Assembly (NCBI GenBank): GCA_025766275.1
Contig: JAFKAC010000119.1
Coordinates: forward strand, 62,001-126,000
From: Lactarius indigo
Taxonomy: Eukaryota > Basidiomycota > Agaricomycetes > Russulales > Russulaceae
Reading direction: 5' to 3'
DNA length: 64,000 nt
A program made the position numbers and the translations under genes. The number at the start of each line of letters is the position of its first letter. Position 1 is the stretch's first letter. Below, one piece after another: positions 9,134-23,790 of the stretch. The notes below the pieces were generated by a model. The model did no database searches, was not told the origin of the DNA, and saw only the letters and a program-made list of their open reading frames with translations.

Positions 9134-10250
9134 ATGTTGGCTTCTGCTCTTTTCGTCTTCTTGAGTGCAACGGCCGTTCTTGCATCTGTCACCAAAGTCA
9201 CTAACCTTTTGAACCCGGGGGGTACTCGTGGCTGTGGTACTACCATATCTAAGGAGGAGATCGCTGCGGCGGAGAAGGATTTCGAGTCCAACAAAGCCTC
9301 CCGGCTTCTGACGGAGAAGGGTATCGGGTTTGTGACAGTCCCGGTGCACTTTCATGTCATCAGTGCGGATGGGACACTACAAGGCGGAAACCTCACGTTC
9401 GTTTTATTGCCACTCGATATTCAGATGCACCCTGCTCAGTCGATCGCCTTCACAGAGTTGACTCTGTCCTCAATCAGATGAATGCGCTCAATAATGGTTT
9501 TGCTAACTCTGGCCTCTCATTCAAACTCGTGGACGTTACCCGCACTGTGAACGCCGACTGGTTCAACAACGCCAGCCCCGGCACGACCCAACAAGATGAC
9601 ATGAAGAAATCTCTTCGCAAGGGTGGTGCCACTGACCTCAACCTTTACAGCGTCGGGTAAGGGCTAATTGGATCTCAGGATGATGGGCAAAGACCAACTC
9701 CGTTGCTGTGCAGATTCAACAACTCACACCTTCTCGGGTATGCCACTTTCCCCTTCGACTATAAGGAGAACCCCATGGACGATGGTGTCGTATTCCTTTA
9801 CTCTTCAGTCCCTGGCGGCGCAGCGGAGCCTTATAACGAGGGCAAGGTAGACTATAATTTTTGATAGAAACTCAAGAGTACTGACATGACTATTGTCAAA
9901 GACCGTTACACATGAGGTTGGCCACTGGGTCGGTTTATACCATACCTTCCAGGGTGGCTGTGAGGGCCCAGGTGATTATGTCGGAGACACACCTGCAGAG
10001 GCCACCCCTGCGTTTGGCTGCCCCACTGGTCGTGACACTTGCTCATCGTCTGGCTTTGACCCTATCCACAACTACATGGACTATTCCGATGATTCCTGCA
10101 TGGATCAGTTCACTCCTGGTAAGCACCGTCTGTTCTTTATGGCAAGGGCGACATTGATGGTGACAACTCGCCTTAGGTCAAATTCGACGCCTCCTATTCC
10201 AGTTTGTCATCTACCGAGTCTTAAATATCGGCTGGGCAGGTCATTTTTAG
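9134..10250 (+). CDS. Secreted M43-type extracellular metalloprotease
   Basis: Predicted to be a zinc endopeptidase secreted to digest external protein. Exons are 9134-9396, 9456-9656, 9714-9846, 9902-10118 and 10177-10250, giving 295 aa. Residues 1-18 ([18 protein letters not shown]) look like a signal peptide. The zinc motif [11 protein letters not shown] runs from H203 to H213, with the Met-turn segment [11 protein letters not shown] downstream, as in the pappalysin-like M43 family (cytophagalysin/MEP1 type). Cysteines around the active site ([18 protein letters not shown]) fit conserved disulfides. The last exon reads [14 protein letters not shown] and then ten unusual residues, longer than the family's normal end, so the final intron or stop may be mis-set. 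A clear TATA box precedes it. Confidence 0.88.
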
Positions 10251-10983
10251 CAGGAATACTACTCATTCGTGTCATCTACATACGAACGCCCAGTAAGAAA
10301 TGTTCAAGTTAGATAGCGCTTATATTGGACGACAGCGCAATACGCTTGTAAGTGGAAGACTAAAGATCCCTGTGCACACCTGTCGAACCAAGGCCATTTA
10401 CACCTCGAGGCTCCGAGAAAGACGTCAGTGATGTAAAGTGGATGTAGTGCTCGGACGGCGCATCCATCTACTTTGATAACGCTTTGTCTCTATCACGAGT
10501 TGGGCTGTGTGATTGCCTTCTTCAATTGAGCAGGAGCAATTAGTTATCTATCAAAGTGGAGGTACGTTTTCACTCGTCGACAAAGTCAACATTAGAAAGT
10601 GGGATGTAGATGAGTCTTCGTTCAGCAGTGGTATATGCACCAATCATGAATTTGAACGTTGTACAGGCCGAGTGCGCCGGCAGTTAGACGAGAACCCAAG
10701 CCACTGCTGAGCCTGAATTCCGTGCGCCAATATGTGTGAGACAGCACGCTAGGTAGGGCCAAAACTCATGCAATGCTCCTAGTACTCTCCGGGAAACTAC
10801 ACGTGAGAGTAAATCTTTCCAGAGTCCAAAAAGGGATTAATCTCACGCGCTCACGTGTTTGACTCATGCTGCGCCATTCTGTAACTGTATTCTTGGCCTT
10901 GAACCGTGACATGCTATAATACATAGGTTCGAGCACCTTTGTCTAGTCCCAGGTCCATATTCTATGCGGCGATGCACCTGCAA
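10251..10983. other. Convergent intergenic region
   Basis: Lies between the 3' ends of the protease and the next gene on the minus strand. No gene seen. A GGTTCGAGC word near 10926 resembles a tRNA B box but no cloverleaf can be drawn. Confidence 0.5.
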
Positions 10984-13568
10984 TCAAAATTTATATGGAA
11001 ACCAATGGCCTTTCAGTCTTTTGGCAACGTCTTGCTCTACTCTTTGGACGTTTGTCAGTTCTCCCCGTGGCCACGCTGCACCATCCCAGAGGTGGATATT
11101 TGTCCTCGTGTTATTGTCGTCCTCTAGCTGAGGACTTGAATTCTCGGATGCTCCAGGAATTGAATCCACGGCTATCTCATACCCTGTGTCGTCTTCATTG
11201 GTAAAGAAAGCTGCTTCATTTTGGTGTTCATACGGAGAACTCGATAAGGTGTACACCATATCGTTTGCAAACTCAGGAGAGTTGAACACGGTGCTTGGGT
11301 AATCCTCATAGCATCGAACTGCTTCTTCGTCATACGTCTCCAGTTCTCCAGTCTGATACTCTCCCTGGAAGTCTAAGAATCTGTGTTGCGTATTTCTGAG
11401 CGTGCCAGGAGTGTCTGGGTTCCTTGGATGACCACTGGTGCCTTCAATTTCTTCGCTACCATCGGGGTGGAGATGAGGTAGTGGAACCTCACAATTTCTG
11501 TCTATGGGTTCCGAGCCATACTGATATAATTCCAAATCCTCCGGGGCGAGGTTGAACTCCTGTGGGATTGGCCTTCTACGAACTTGGGAATGGTGGTAGG
11601 GGAAATAGGCGGCCTCGGGAGCATCAAGAATTTGAAGGGCACGATCAACTGAGTCTAGTGAAGAGGCCTGAAGTACAGAAGTCCGCTCTGCAGGGAAAGC
11701 GGGTGGGTCACCCGCAGATGATGCGTTTGCTAGTGCGGAGAGTACGGTGACCCTAGGCAACTGATCTTCACCACAGCGATCGAGACTAGCTGACCTACAC
11801 ATAAGTGGCTCGTCGAGAGTGGGGCTGGCATCCAAATCGGAACGCGCACTGTCAATGTCCTTTAACCGTTCTGGAGACGCTAGGTGGGTCGTATGTTCAG
11901 CAGAGCCGGACTTGTCGACGTGTGGTAAGGGAAAGAATTTGGAATATGTGAATCTCGGATCCGGAGGATGTAGAACACTTTGCGCAACTTGGGAGGCAGA
12001 CTCCCAAGGACCAATAGTTGCAGGCTCGTCATTCTCTGGTGGCACTTTCGGTGTAATTTCCCGGGTAATACTCATGGTAGGCAGGACGGACGCAGTCGGA
12101 GGACCTTTACTGGTCTTCAGAGGCGATGCCGCTTTGGAAACGAGCAAGTTATCCTCCAGAACTTTTCCCCAGGGCGCGTTTCGGACATCCAGGACTGCGG
12201 TTTCTGACTTGCTTTTTGCTGAGACGATGGCGATATCAGAGCTCGTGCTAGGCAAACTACCGTCTTTTTCAATTACCCAAGAGATGGATTGTACTGATGA
12301 CCTTGGTCTAGCCAGCGGGGTAAGTTTGGCTCCCGTTTTACTGCGCGCACTGTTACCCATATCCTCGTTCTCGCATTGTGTATGTATAGGTGGTTGTTGT
12401 CGGCTTGTGGTCCCCTTTATATTGATCGGAGTTCTCCTGAGTTGGACGGCGGATGGTTTCTTCGATTTGATCAATGACGAGGACTCATGGCTGGTACTTT
12501 TGCTCGACATTGTTTCGGAGTGCCCGGATCCGGAGGCGTACTCCGCGGGTTGTTTTTCTAGTTGTTTTACAGGTCTTGAGTTGAGGAAACGGTCCTCGGA
12601 AAAGATGCGGGAAGAAAAGCCTCCTCGACAAAGACTGTGAGTCTGATGATAGACTTACCGCAATGTTGGATATACCGTACCTTTATCCCCCAAACGCTTC
12701 CGTTCATCCACTTTCACCTTTTCGGAAGCCCTGCCCTTATTAAACACTCCGAAATTTAGCGGTGGTTCAACCTATTCGAGTGCCCTGAATGAGCTAACAC
12801 TCTCGTTCGAAAGGGGTGGCGCGTACCGTGAGTCTACTCTTTCCAACGCTGGCAGAAGAGAAGCCATGCATCAACGCGAAGCCTGCTGGTATCTTCTGTT
12901 TCTTCTTATTTGTGGGGCCGCTAGTCGCATTGTCCTTTCTTTCTTTTCTAGTCGTCGTGCTTGGCTCGTCCTCTCGTGGGTTCATAATCTCTCGTTTTTC
13001 GCGCTTGCGCTCCCGTCTATCTGCAAGTCCTATCATTTTTCGTAGGCACCTCAGCACTGTTGAGAGCAGCAGAAATAAACATACTGGCAACATGCTCCTC
13101 GTCAGTATCGCTTCTTGGATGGCACCTCTTACGTGAAGATTTCTGTGCCCGCAACTTTCTCTCGGCAGACTTATCGTTCTGCCCTTTCTGTCGCTTGGGA
13201 GAGACGGCTTCCACGAAAACCGACGTCCCCATGACCTTCTTATCCCGCTTCGGTGACCGCGAGGTTTTGGGGCGAGGTGGGGAGGTAGGTCTTGGGTGGG
13301 GTTCGACTTGTGTCTTGGCAGCGCGAGGCTGGAGGACCGGGGTTTCGAAGCCAGCAGAAGGCTGGTCACGGTGTAGGCGCATTTTCTCTTTTTCTGGCGT
13401 ACTGATACCCCAAGATGCGCGTACTGCCCGTCCCTCGTTCGCTCGAGCCTTGGCGTACCTGGCTTGGGAAGCAACAAATTCCTCTACACGATTTCTCTCA
13501 TCGGAGGCGTTGAGAGACTCGAGGTTGAATGCACTTAGTAAGACGGGTTCAGATGGGTGTGAGGCCAT
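10984..13568 (-). CDS. Unrecognised 790-aa disordered protein
   Basis: Exons on the minus strand are 13568-13085, 13020-12827, 12735-12681 and 12623-10984. The phases close exactly to 790 aa, so what look like separate open frames are one gene. I do not recognise a family. The N-terminal part is basic with Pro/Arg/Lys stretches (RPTSPPRPKTSRSPKR) and possible nuclear localisation clusters (RRERKREKREI, NKKKQKIP). A conserved-looking block, GGFSSRIFSEDRFLNSR, crosses the start of exon 4. The long final exon is Ser/Pro/Glu-rich and low in structure. The C-terminus (NVQRVEQDVAKRLKGHWFPYKF region) could form a helix. A nuclear scaffold or regulatory role is possible but only inferred. The exon 4 acceptor (TCGAG) was chosen by frame over a nearby CAG. 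Confidence 0.65.
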
Positions 13569-15762
<2,194 letters not shown>

Positions 15763-15947
15763 TGTGCGGGCCTTTTAAGCAAATCTGGCTCAAAGGGGGA
15801 GATGGATGTTATGCGACCAACTCGGATATGAACCAATCCGAATCCGCGTCAGAGGCGAGTTCGGAGCTTGGTCGTACGACAAAAGCGCTGCCGATTTAAC
15901 TGGAACCACAAAATGGAAATATGCATATGATTACGCGTTCGCAATTC

Positions 15948-16748
15948 TCATAGTTGGACCATATTCCCAAGCATTACGAACCAGGTCTCTAACCAAACTA
16001 GCGGCCATTCCTTACTACCAACCTCGGGCATACCCTCGGCCATCTTCTCTCCGATCAACTCGCTCATAGCACAAGCCGTTCCACACGGATGAATAAACCA
16101 AGACGGCAACCCTACTGTAGGGTGATCTCCTTGCGAGAGCATCGGAAACAACGCGTTCCGCTGAAACAGTGCGAATGATGTGGCCTGCGTCTCGGCCAAC
16201 GCGTGGTGACGCAACAAACTCGTATTCACTATTTCTTCGAGCCCCAGAGGAGAGCCGTCTGTACCCTCTTTGTCTTGAGCAAAAAAAACCTTCTTCATTG
16301 CATCGAAAACTACGCACGAGAGTCATGGATAGTGAAGTAGAATGCGGGAACTTGGAATGTTGGGGAGAAGGCGATGCTTTGTCCGCATATAAGAAACTCC
16401 GGGGAAGCGCCGTCCGCGATAGCAGGATCATCTACAAATTCTGCCGATTGAGGGACATCCTCTTGAACAAAATCGCTGTCCTCATCTGGGGCCGGAGCGT
16501 AACCGTGCAGTGGAACGGTGCGAAACAAGTAGCCAAGTCCAGGGACTGTCTGAGATAAGATCAAGATTAGAACAAGAACAATGAATCGATATTCGGGAGA
16601 ACGTGCACACCGGGTGCTCTGCCCACGACCAGCCTTTCAACGTACTGGCACCCACAGAAGGAGGTGGTGACTGGGCATGTTTGTCGATGAATGCTTTGCA
16701 GGCCTGCTCAAATTGGACACGAGTGAGAGTTGAGAACGAAGTGGACAT
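15948..16748 (-). CDS. ATG10: Autophagy E2-like enzyme Atg10
   Basis: Transfers Atg12 to Atg5 during autophagosome formation. Exons are 16748-16611, 16549-16318 and 16273-15948, giving 231 aa. The family's core motifs are present: SPTFQVPAFYFTIHD in the middle and PSWFIHPCGTACAM near the end, where Cys187 is the expected thioester cysteine. An acidic insert (PDEDSDFVQEDVPQSAEF) lies before the core, as in other fungal homologues. It starts 146 bp from, and divergently to, the ribosomal gene eS1. Confidence 0.85.
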
Positions 16749-16894
16749 GAAGCGTGGGAATGAACTGTATAGTTCTGTGAACAGAGTTTGAAGCCGCAAA
16801 GTTTAGACGACCAACCACGCACACTTGGAATTCTCAATCTAACAAAACAAGGCCAGGCCGACACGGTCCCCTTCACCCTCTTTTATACTAAACC
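16749..16894. promoter_or_regulatory. Divergent promoter ATG10 / eS1
   Basis: Only 146 bp separate the two opposite start codons. TTTTATACTAAACC stands just before the eS1 ATG. Both genes must be driven from this short space. Confidence 0.6.
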
Positions 16895-17878
16895 ATGGCC
16901 GTAGGCAAGGTGCGTGCGAGAGCCATATTCTACGATCACCTGGTCTCAATTCACCCTGTCATGTAGAACAAGAGATTGTCCAAGGGCAAGAAGGGTGTCA
17001 AGAAAAAGGTTGTCGACCCCTTCTCTCGCAAGGGTATGCACGACCTCTAGTCTTCCGACACCGTTTTTAATGATGCGTCCGTAGATTGGTATGACATAAA
17101 GGCGCCGTCAATATTCGAGGTCAAGAACGTGGGCAAGACTCTGGTGAATCGCTCTCAAGGATTGAGTACGCCAGACTTCTTTCATCCACTATCCACTCCT
17201 TTATGCCTACCTTTCACAGAAAATGCAAATGACTCTCTCAAGGGTCGTATCATCGAGGTCTCACTCGGTGACCTCAACAAGGACGAGGAGCAGTCCTTCC
17301 GCAAGATTAAACTTCGCATCGACGAGGTTCAGGGAAAGAACTGCCTCACCAACTTCCATGGCATGTCTTTCACCTCAGACAAGCTCCGCTCTCTAGTGCG
17401 AAAATGGCAAACACTCATCGAAGCGCATGTCGATGTCAAGACCACTGACGGTTATCTTCTCCGCCTCTTCGCAATTGGATTCACGAAGCGCCGTCAGTCA
17501 CAAGTGCGCAAGACGACGTACGCGCAGACGAGTCAGATTCGGGAGATTCGAAAGAAGATGTTTGAGATCATGACACGAGAAGCAACGAGCTGCGATTTGA
17601 AGGAGTTGGTGCAAAAGTTTGTACCAGAAGCAATTGGAAGGGAGATTGAGAAGGCTGCGCGGAGCATCTACCCTCTGCAGAACGTATATGTCCACAAAGC
17701 GAAGATCCTGAAGGCCCCCAAGTTCGACGTTTCAAAACTACTCGAGCTTCACGGCGAGTCAACAGACGTACGTTTCTTATCACCGCTTTTTATGATGCGA
17801 GACTCAGATCCATTACAGGAGACGGGCACGCGGGTAGCGAAGGACTTCAAGGAACCAGAGGTTCTTGAGTCTGTCTGA
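16895..17878 (+). CDS. RPS1: 40S ribosomal protein eS1
   Basis: Small-subunit ribosomal protein (RPS3A/Rps1 family) near the mRNA exit site. Exons are 16895-16909, 16967-17033, 17085-17165, 17220-17767 and 17819-17878, coding 256 aa, the usual length. The first exon carries only MAVGK, typical of fungal ribosomal genes with early introns. Conserved blocks include [52 protein letters not shown] and [18 protein letters not shown]. The C-terminus ([17 protein letters not shown]) matches the family. Confidence 0.97.
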
Positions 17879-18191
17879 TAGTCCAAAATGTCATTACGTC
17901 TTTTACTCGCCTTTGTACTGCCGTTCTTTCTCCTCCCTCTTATGTAACCAGGGTACCAGCAATCTATGAGCACCATGACGCACCACCCTACGAGTTGAGT
18001 AGAGGGGTAACTTGAAATGAGATCGAGTCCGTGTATAGGGCTCATCTGAGGGCTTATTTTGGGGGCACAGGGTGGTTGCCGGGTTTTGATAAGGGTCGAA
18101 AACCCGAGATTCGCCTCGCAGTTGCCAGTTGCTGTGCTCCTCCAAGTTAGCCAGCTTTTTCAATAATCTTCCACTAGAAAGACACTGAACG
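17879..18191. other. Spacer between eS1 and APRT
   Basis: Holds the eS1 3' region and the APRT promoter; no further gene seen. Confidence 0.5.
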
Positions 18192-18936
18192 ATGTCCGAC
18201 GTTGAATACATCAAATCTTTCCTCACAATTTACCAGGATTTTCCAAAGAAGGTACGTAATGCAGCCATCGCGTGATCGCACCATTTGCTCGTAGCACTCG
18301 AAGCTGAAGGATTTGCTAGGGTGTCGCCTTCTGCGACATTTTCCCACTTTTCCGCAATCCACTAGCCTTCGAGGCACTTGTCACGCACCTCGTTCATCAC
18401 CTGGTGTCTGAGGTTATACCTGACTCTCCCGATAAGAAGATCGATGTTATCGTCGCACTCGATTCCCGAGGATTCCTCCTGGGGCCGGTGATAGCGCTCA
18501 GGCTAGGCGCCGCATTTATCCCGGTGCGCAAGCGTGGGAAATTGCCAGGAGAGTGCGAGCGGGCCGTGTTCGAGAAGGAGTATGGAGCGGTATGTTGCCT
18601 GTTCTCTGTGTGTTGTGGTGATTAGTCCCTGATTCGAAAATCAGGATGAATTTGAGATGCAGGCAGGCGCGATCGTGCCGGGTCAGACGGTTGTCCTTGT
18701 CGACGATATCATTGCCACGGGTGCGCTTTACATCGATTATCGTAATGGCGTCTCGGGCACTTTTGACATTACCCTCCAACGTATATATAGGTGGATCTGC
18801 GGCAGCGGCCGGCGACCTCATTACGAAGCAAGGCGGCAAACTGCTCAAGAACATTTTCATCGCCGAAGTCACTTCTCTCAAAGGTAAAGACAAACTGAGC
18901 ACTCCGATTTACTCTATAGTCCAATTCGGCGAGTAG
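18192..18936 (+). CDS. APT1: Adenine phosphoribosyltransferase
   Basis: Purine salvage enzyme that makes AMP from adenine and PRPP in the cytosol. Exons are 18192-18251, 18320-18589, 18645-18720 and 18791-18936, giving 183 aa, the normal size. Motifs in order are DSRGFLLGPVIALRLGAAFIPVRKRGKLPG, seen in two parts around residues 66-96, and the PRPP-binding loop VVLVDDIIATGGS at residues 126-138. The stop codon lies only 22 nt from the stop of the mannosidase gene on the other strand, so the two 3' UTRs must overlap. Confidence 0.95.
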
Positions 18937-18958
18937 CGTGTGCCATCGGCCTGGGAAC

Positions 18959-21900
18959 TTAGATCAACAATCTTGTATTGAGTAGCGCGTGCCCGTTGAT
19001 ATACAGTATACGATTACCCGCAAATCCGCTCTGCTCCTCGATCGGATCGTGCTCCGGTGACGCGGTGACCCGCTCCAGGTTCTCGAGAACGAGAACGACT
19101 CGTCCGACATGGTGGTCCTCTGCCACATCCAACATCGCCGATACTTGGCGCCCGTCAGATGCACCCAGAACGACCACAGCCGCATCATCTAAAGAGTCGC
19201 CGACATCCTTGAGGTCCTCTGCGCTTGCAGATGGACTGACTATCTCGTCGGAATCATTGACGACCACGACTCCAGACGCGCCGACCTCGTGCGCGCGCTG
19301 AAGCTTTTCGAGAAATGTGCATTCGCCACGACGCACGAGGATAGCTTCGTCAGTAAAGGTTTGCGTGTATGCGTGACACCCAGTGGGGTTTGCCGGGTCT
19401 CGGACTAGGCCGACTCCCTCTCCTTGTCCAAAGCGTAGGGGCTTTCCGTTATCCGGAAAGGGGTCCGATGGATCTCCGGCGAATTGTCCCGTGCTGGCCG
19501 TGAAGACCGCGTCTGACACTAGACCCCCGACAACGGACGGCATCTGTGAGCCTGCATCGACGAAGTCTATGAAGATTCGAAGCTGTACGTCAACGTGTCG
19601 CCGTTCCGTTTGCTTTTCTTTGATATTGCCGAGCTTTGTGGCCAGCTCGGAGTCATTGATGTAGACCATCTGCCCGGTATGTACCGTATGCGGGCCTACT
19701 GTGCGTAGATTTCAGTCAGGGTATCAGGGTATGGAACAGGAACCGACATTTAGCAATGTTGTAGCCCTTGCCATCTATTCGGCTCACTATACGCGTCCGA
19801 ACGCCGGCAATGCTTTGAACCATGAAGCCGTCAGGCACAGGAAAAATTTTCTTGAGATTGGGTGCAACGTCCTCTTCCACTGTTTTGCCGTCCGGGGTGA
19901 GAATGAATTCCTGTGTCTAATGAGGGAATGTCTAGTTATCGGTTATTGACGGCTCGCTGACACATATAACTCACATATTGTTCGACGACTGGGATCTCGC
20001 ACCAACCACTCGGATGCCAATACGTTTCGTCCCCATCTGAAAACGCCGCGTCGACGAGGAAGCGAGCATAATCGAAGTCTGATCGGGAACGAACACCGAC
20101 ATAGAGTCCTGGCGCGTCATTTGTACCGATAAAGAATGGGGGCTCATATGCGGGGCATTGCGGGCTTTCGGCGCGACGAAGGTGCCTCACCACGGCGGAG
20201 GGGGGCTTCAAGTGCTTTCGCTCAAGGGATAATATATGGCCCTCCGTCGTAAATACGTAGTTCGAGTCGTCGGTGTGTAGCGGGTTATTTTCATCGAATA
20301 ATAAATAAAGATACTGACGGCTTCAAATTAATGATCTGCGAGTAGACATGAGACTGACTGCGAACCTTCAAAGTTTCAGAAAGGACAAAGGATTCCATCC
20401 GGTCTTCAAGGGCATTGTTTCTTAAATCCTGGATGCCGGCTATACCACATTCGACCCTTGCTCGGAGGAGTAAATCTGAGAACACCTTCTCCCCAATGTC
20501 GAGATACATGGGATCTCGGGTTGCCTGCCTATAATTCAATGAACGCATCAAGTCGGATAACAGGACTTACGCGATATAGATACCAGGTTGACTCTATGAA
20601 CTCTGTCCCACTATCAGACCCTTGTACGCACACAAAAACGCGGACGATGGGCTCACCTGGACGTAACGGGTATTGCAGGGAGGTCGCTTGCTTATAGCTC
20701 ATGTCCCAGACCTCTGGGATGCCCGCATATCGCTTCCATAATTGCCAATCTGAATTTAATCAGCATTCGAAATGAGTGTATTCAAGTGGGCCTCACAGAG
20801 CATGTGAGATTTGACCGCATTTTCAACGTCACCAGCGAGGACCTGAAGGCCGGGCCAAAACGCTGACAGTGAATCCAGGGTATTGTATGCCAAATCCCCT
20901 GTGGTTATGTGTACCCTCCGGAACTGTGAATCGTGAGATCAATGACCAGGGTTAGGGAAAGTAACTTTACCCAGAGACCATCTGACGATCTGGAGTGACG
21001 CATGATTGCTGCGTATGATTCATTCCACACGTCAAGAAACTCGTGTTCGCCTAGCAAGCTATAAGTAAAGGCATATCTAGGCGACTCTCAGACGCACCAC
21101 TCAAAATGTACCACTTGAGAGCATACTCGAAAAAGGAGTCAATGCCGGCACCGACCGAGCTGATTTCTGGATAAACCCAGCTCTAAGCCCATCACTTAGG
21201 AAGATGTGACAGGTCTTGAAAGAAAACACACGAACCCCACTCCATGCATTGACTGTATTTCCCACCAATCCAATATCTGATCGGCGATTCCACAAGGCAA
21301 AGAAGGCCTTATGCGCGGCTTTCTCAAATCTAGTGTCCCCAGTGAGCCGACTCAAGGTGGCAAACTCGAGGATAAGGGATCCTGCACCAGCAGTACCTAA
21401 CGGAAACGTCTAGTTCTAGTCATGGATGGAGACAAAGTTCTTACTAGCGGACTTACAGGTTTCAACACTTTCACCCGTGGGGACACCATGACGAAGGTTT
21501 ATCTGGAATCACACATTCGCAAGTGCCGACTCGAACGAATCAGTATCGCTCACCCTTGCATAAGGAAGACCTGTTGGCGTAGAGAACGCAGGTAAAAACC
21601 TCTCGCCCAGGTCGTGAGCCATGCTAAGAAGCTCTCCACGATACCATGGCAAGTGAAACGGCTGCCCAGACCGACTGGCAAAGATGTGGGCAGACAGCAA
21701 CCCCCCAAGGACGCGGATATTTGTCTCGAAGATTTGGGGTTTGGTGTTGACATCGAAGGACACCCAGCGAATGACCTTGCGAACCGCTTCCTCGAACCCG
21801 GCGCGGTCGTTGAGTACTACCAGGGTGTCCAGCGAGTCTATCAGCGTGAGAGAGAAGTTGCCAGCAACGTCGTTGTACGCAATGTTTTCCCTTGAATTCG

Positions 21901-22363
21901 GCAAGCCCACACGAGTTAGGAACAAGGGTATAAGACAGAGTCGGGGATATAGCTCACGGAAAATGCCAGTCCGGTCCTCGACCTGTACACGATAAAGGGG
22001 CTAGCTGATACGGGATTGAGATGGCCTGCCTTGGGTAGACGGAAGATAGAATACCTCATCTAGAGGGAAAGCTTTTGGAGCGTGTTAGCACTGAAGAGAG
22101 TAATGAGTTTGTGAATTCACGCACCGAACCGCATATAACTAGTGTACCCATGATACCAGAGTTCGCGTACTTTGTCCCTGAAAAATAGTCCAACCAATTG
22201 TGTGGTAATATGGACGAATAACGCACCGCATTTCGGATTTCCGCTGGGGTGACCAGGACGCATGGACAATACTGGGTGTGTCGGCGTGGCCCAAACGATA
22301 TGCTTCAAGAGCAGCAACAAGAGCGACCAGAAATATCTCTGGCCATCGTAAGAGCCAAATCAT
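18959..22363 (-). CDS. MNL1: ER degradation-enhancing alpha-mannosidase with PA domain
   Basis: GH47-family protein of the EDEM/Mnl1 (Htm1) type, which trims mannose from misfolded glycoproteins in the ER and marks them for degradation. The N-terminus [21 protein letters not shown] is a signal sequence or anchor. GH47 blocks follow in many small exons: [100 protein letters not shown] and FTTEGHIL. The last large exon (to 19669) encodes a protease-associated domain ([31 protein letters not shown]), which is typical of the EDEM3/Mnl1 branch rather than EDEM1. An in-frame ATG 21 bp upstream (22384) is an alternative start. At least ten exons; not all junctions were fixed. Confidence 0.88.
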
Positions 22364-22753
22364 CCAACCTTCGGCCTCCAACAAGGAGGTTTGGAGAGGC
22401 TGGGAAGAACGGAGAGTCTGGAGTCGGTGGCGGTGTACGTGGCGGAATTCTTACCAAGCGCGCTTGTTACGGCATGTCCAGGAACGGAAGTAATTGCATC
22501 ACTGTGCCGAGTGTTGTATTGCTCTTGCGATGTCAAAGGTGATAAATGTCTCCGACAAGTTAGGTAAACTTCTGCTCGACGGATGGGTATGTGAACATCA
22601 GAACTTCTCCTTAGAGACGGTCTCACTGGTATACCTTTTTTAAGACACCCTGCGACCGGACTTGTCCAGTTGAGGAATGTCGCGGCGTCCCTTTGTTGCG
22701 TTCTCCTGAAGGACGTGTTCTGGTCACCTGGTTTTGCCCTAGCTGTGAAGGAA
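22364..22753. other. Divergent upstream region
   Basis: Lies between the start of the mannosidase gene and the proposed start of the zinc-ribbon gene. No separate gene is supported. The true first exon of the zinc-ribbon gene may be here. Confidence 0.4.
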
Positions 22754-23790
22754 ATGGGACTGGCAAGTTTTTTTTCCATTATAGATCCTCTAACTTGCCA
22801 ACTTCTTATTAGTCCCCAACCCTGGCCCCAGTCACTCTGAATCGCAACAACCCTCTTCGCCTAGTCTTACATCTAGCACCCATTACTCCCGATCGTCAAC
22901 TCCGCCGACAGAAGACGCCTATGTTCCAGGATCACCTAATTTTGCCATACCTGCTGAGACAGAAGATTCGATTAGGCGACGGCAGCAGTCTGACCTCGCC
23001 TCATCAGAAATCGGGAATCGTCTTTTGAGAGGGTGGGCCATGCTCGCAGACGAGTGTCCAGGAAACACTTGCTATGGTATCCCATTAGTCAGGCCTCCAA
23101 AAACTGGTCACGAAAAAAGCCCCAGGAAGGTGGGCTTCTGTTCGTTGGCTACCCAGAAAATCGACATGTGTACTAATACTTAATAGGAGTGCGTTGTATG
23201 TGGCACGGTCTACGTGACAGAAAACAAGGCGCAAGGGTTGCATTCTTTGGTACCCGTTACCTCATCGGGACCAAGGCAGGAAGAAACATCTGGCGCACTT
23301 CTGGTGGGACCAAACGCAGCACTCAAAGGCAAAGAGAAAGCGTCTGGGAACCGTGATGCACCTGCGGTTTGTCTAAATGAGCGCCTCAGGACTAGCAATA
23401 GCTCATGACCAGCGGTGACCCTGTTTCAGGTGGCCCACTCTGCTTCACCCGCTATTGGAACATCATTTGTCGCTCCCGCTGTTTTACCTTTATCGCGGGA
23501 GTCAAAGCCACCTCTCCCGAGTGCCGCCAATTATACATTCTCCGAGGTATGATTTCCTAGAGATCGTGTTATAAAACACTTCGTGTACACCGTTCCAGCC
23601 AACCGAAGACGCTCTCACTAGTTCACGGAAGGCTTTGGGCGCTACGCTAAGCGCCTTGTCCCAGCGGTTGTTGCTCCTCTCTAGCCAGCCGATCCTCGAC
23701 CCTGTTACTATTTCTCAGACCGCGGATGCTATCTCCAGGACTGGACAAGCCCTAGAGGTGATAAGCACCTTACGACGCAGACAGGACTAG
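22754..23790 (+). CDS. p27 autoantigen (ZNRD2/SSSCA1)-type zinc protein
   Basis: Exons 22813-23129, 23187-23366, 23430-23546 and 23599-23790 are well supported by GT-AG sites and phase. A tiny first exon (22754-22766, MGLA) fits the phase but uses a weak donor, so the start is tentative (272 aa if right). The recognisable part is the zinc-binding module LLRGWAMLADECPGNTCYGIPLVRPP followed after an intron by KECVVCGTVYV: four cysteines in CxxxxC and CxxC pairs, as in the Sjogren/scleroderma autoantigen 1 family. Its role is poorly known; a link to mitosis or PP2A has been proposed for the animal protein. Ser/Pro-rich flanks surround the module, and a C-terminal helix (SSRKALGATLSALSQRLLLL) follows. 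Confidence 0.75.

Noticed and set aside
10920..10940. GGTTCGAGC word like a tRNA B box
   Set aside because: No A box at the right distance and no cloverleaf can be drawn.
12794..13477. Separate basic protein on the minus strand
   Set aside because: Its useful part is exon 2 of the 790-aa gene; splice sites and phases join it to the exons on both sides.
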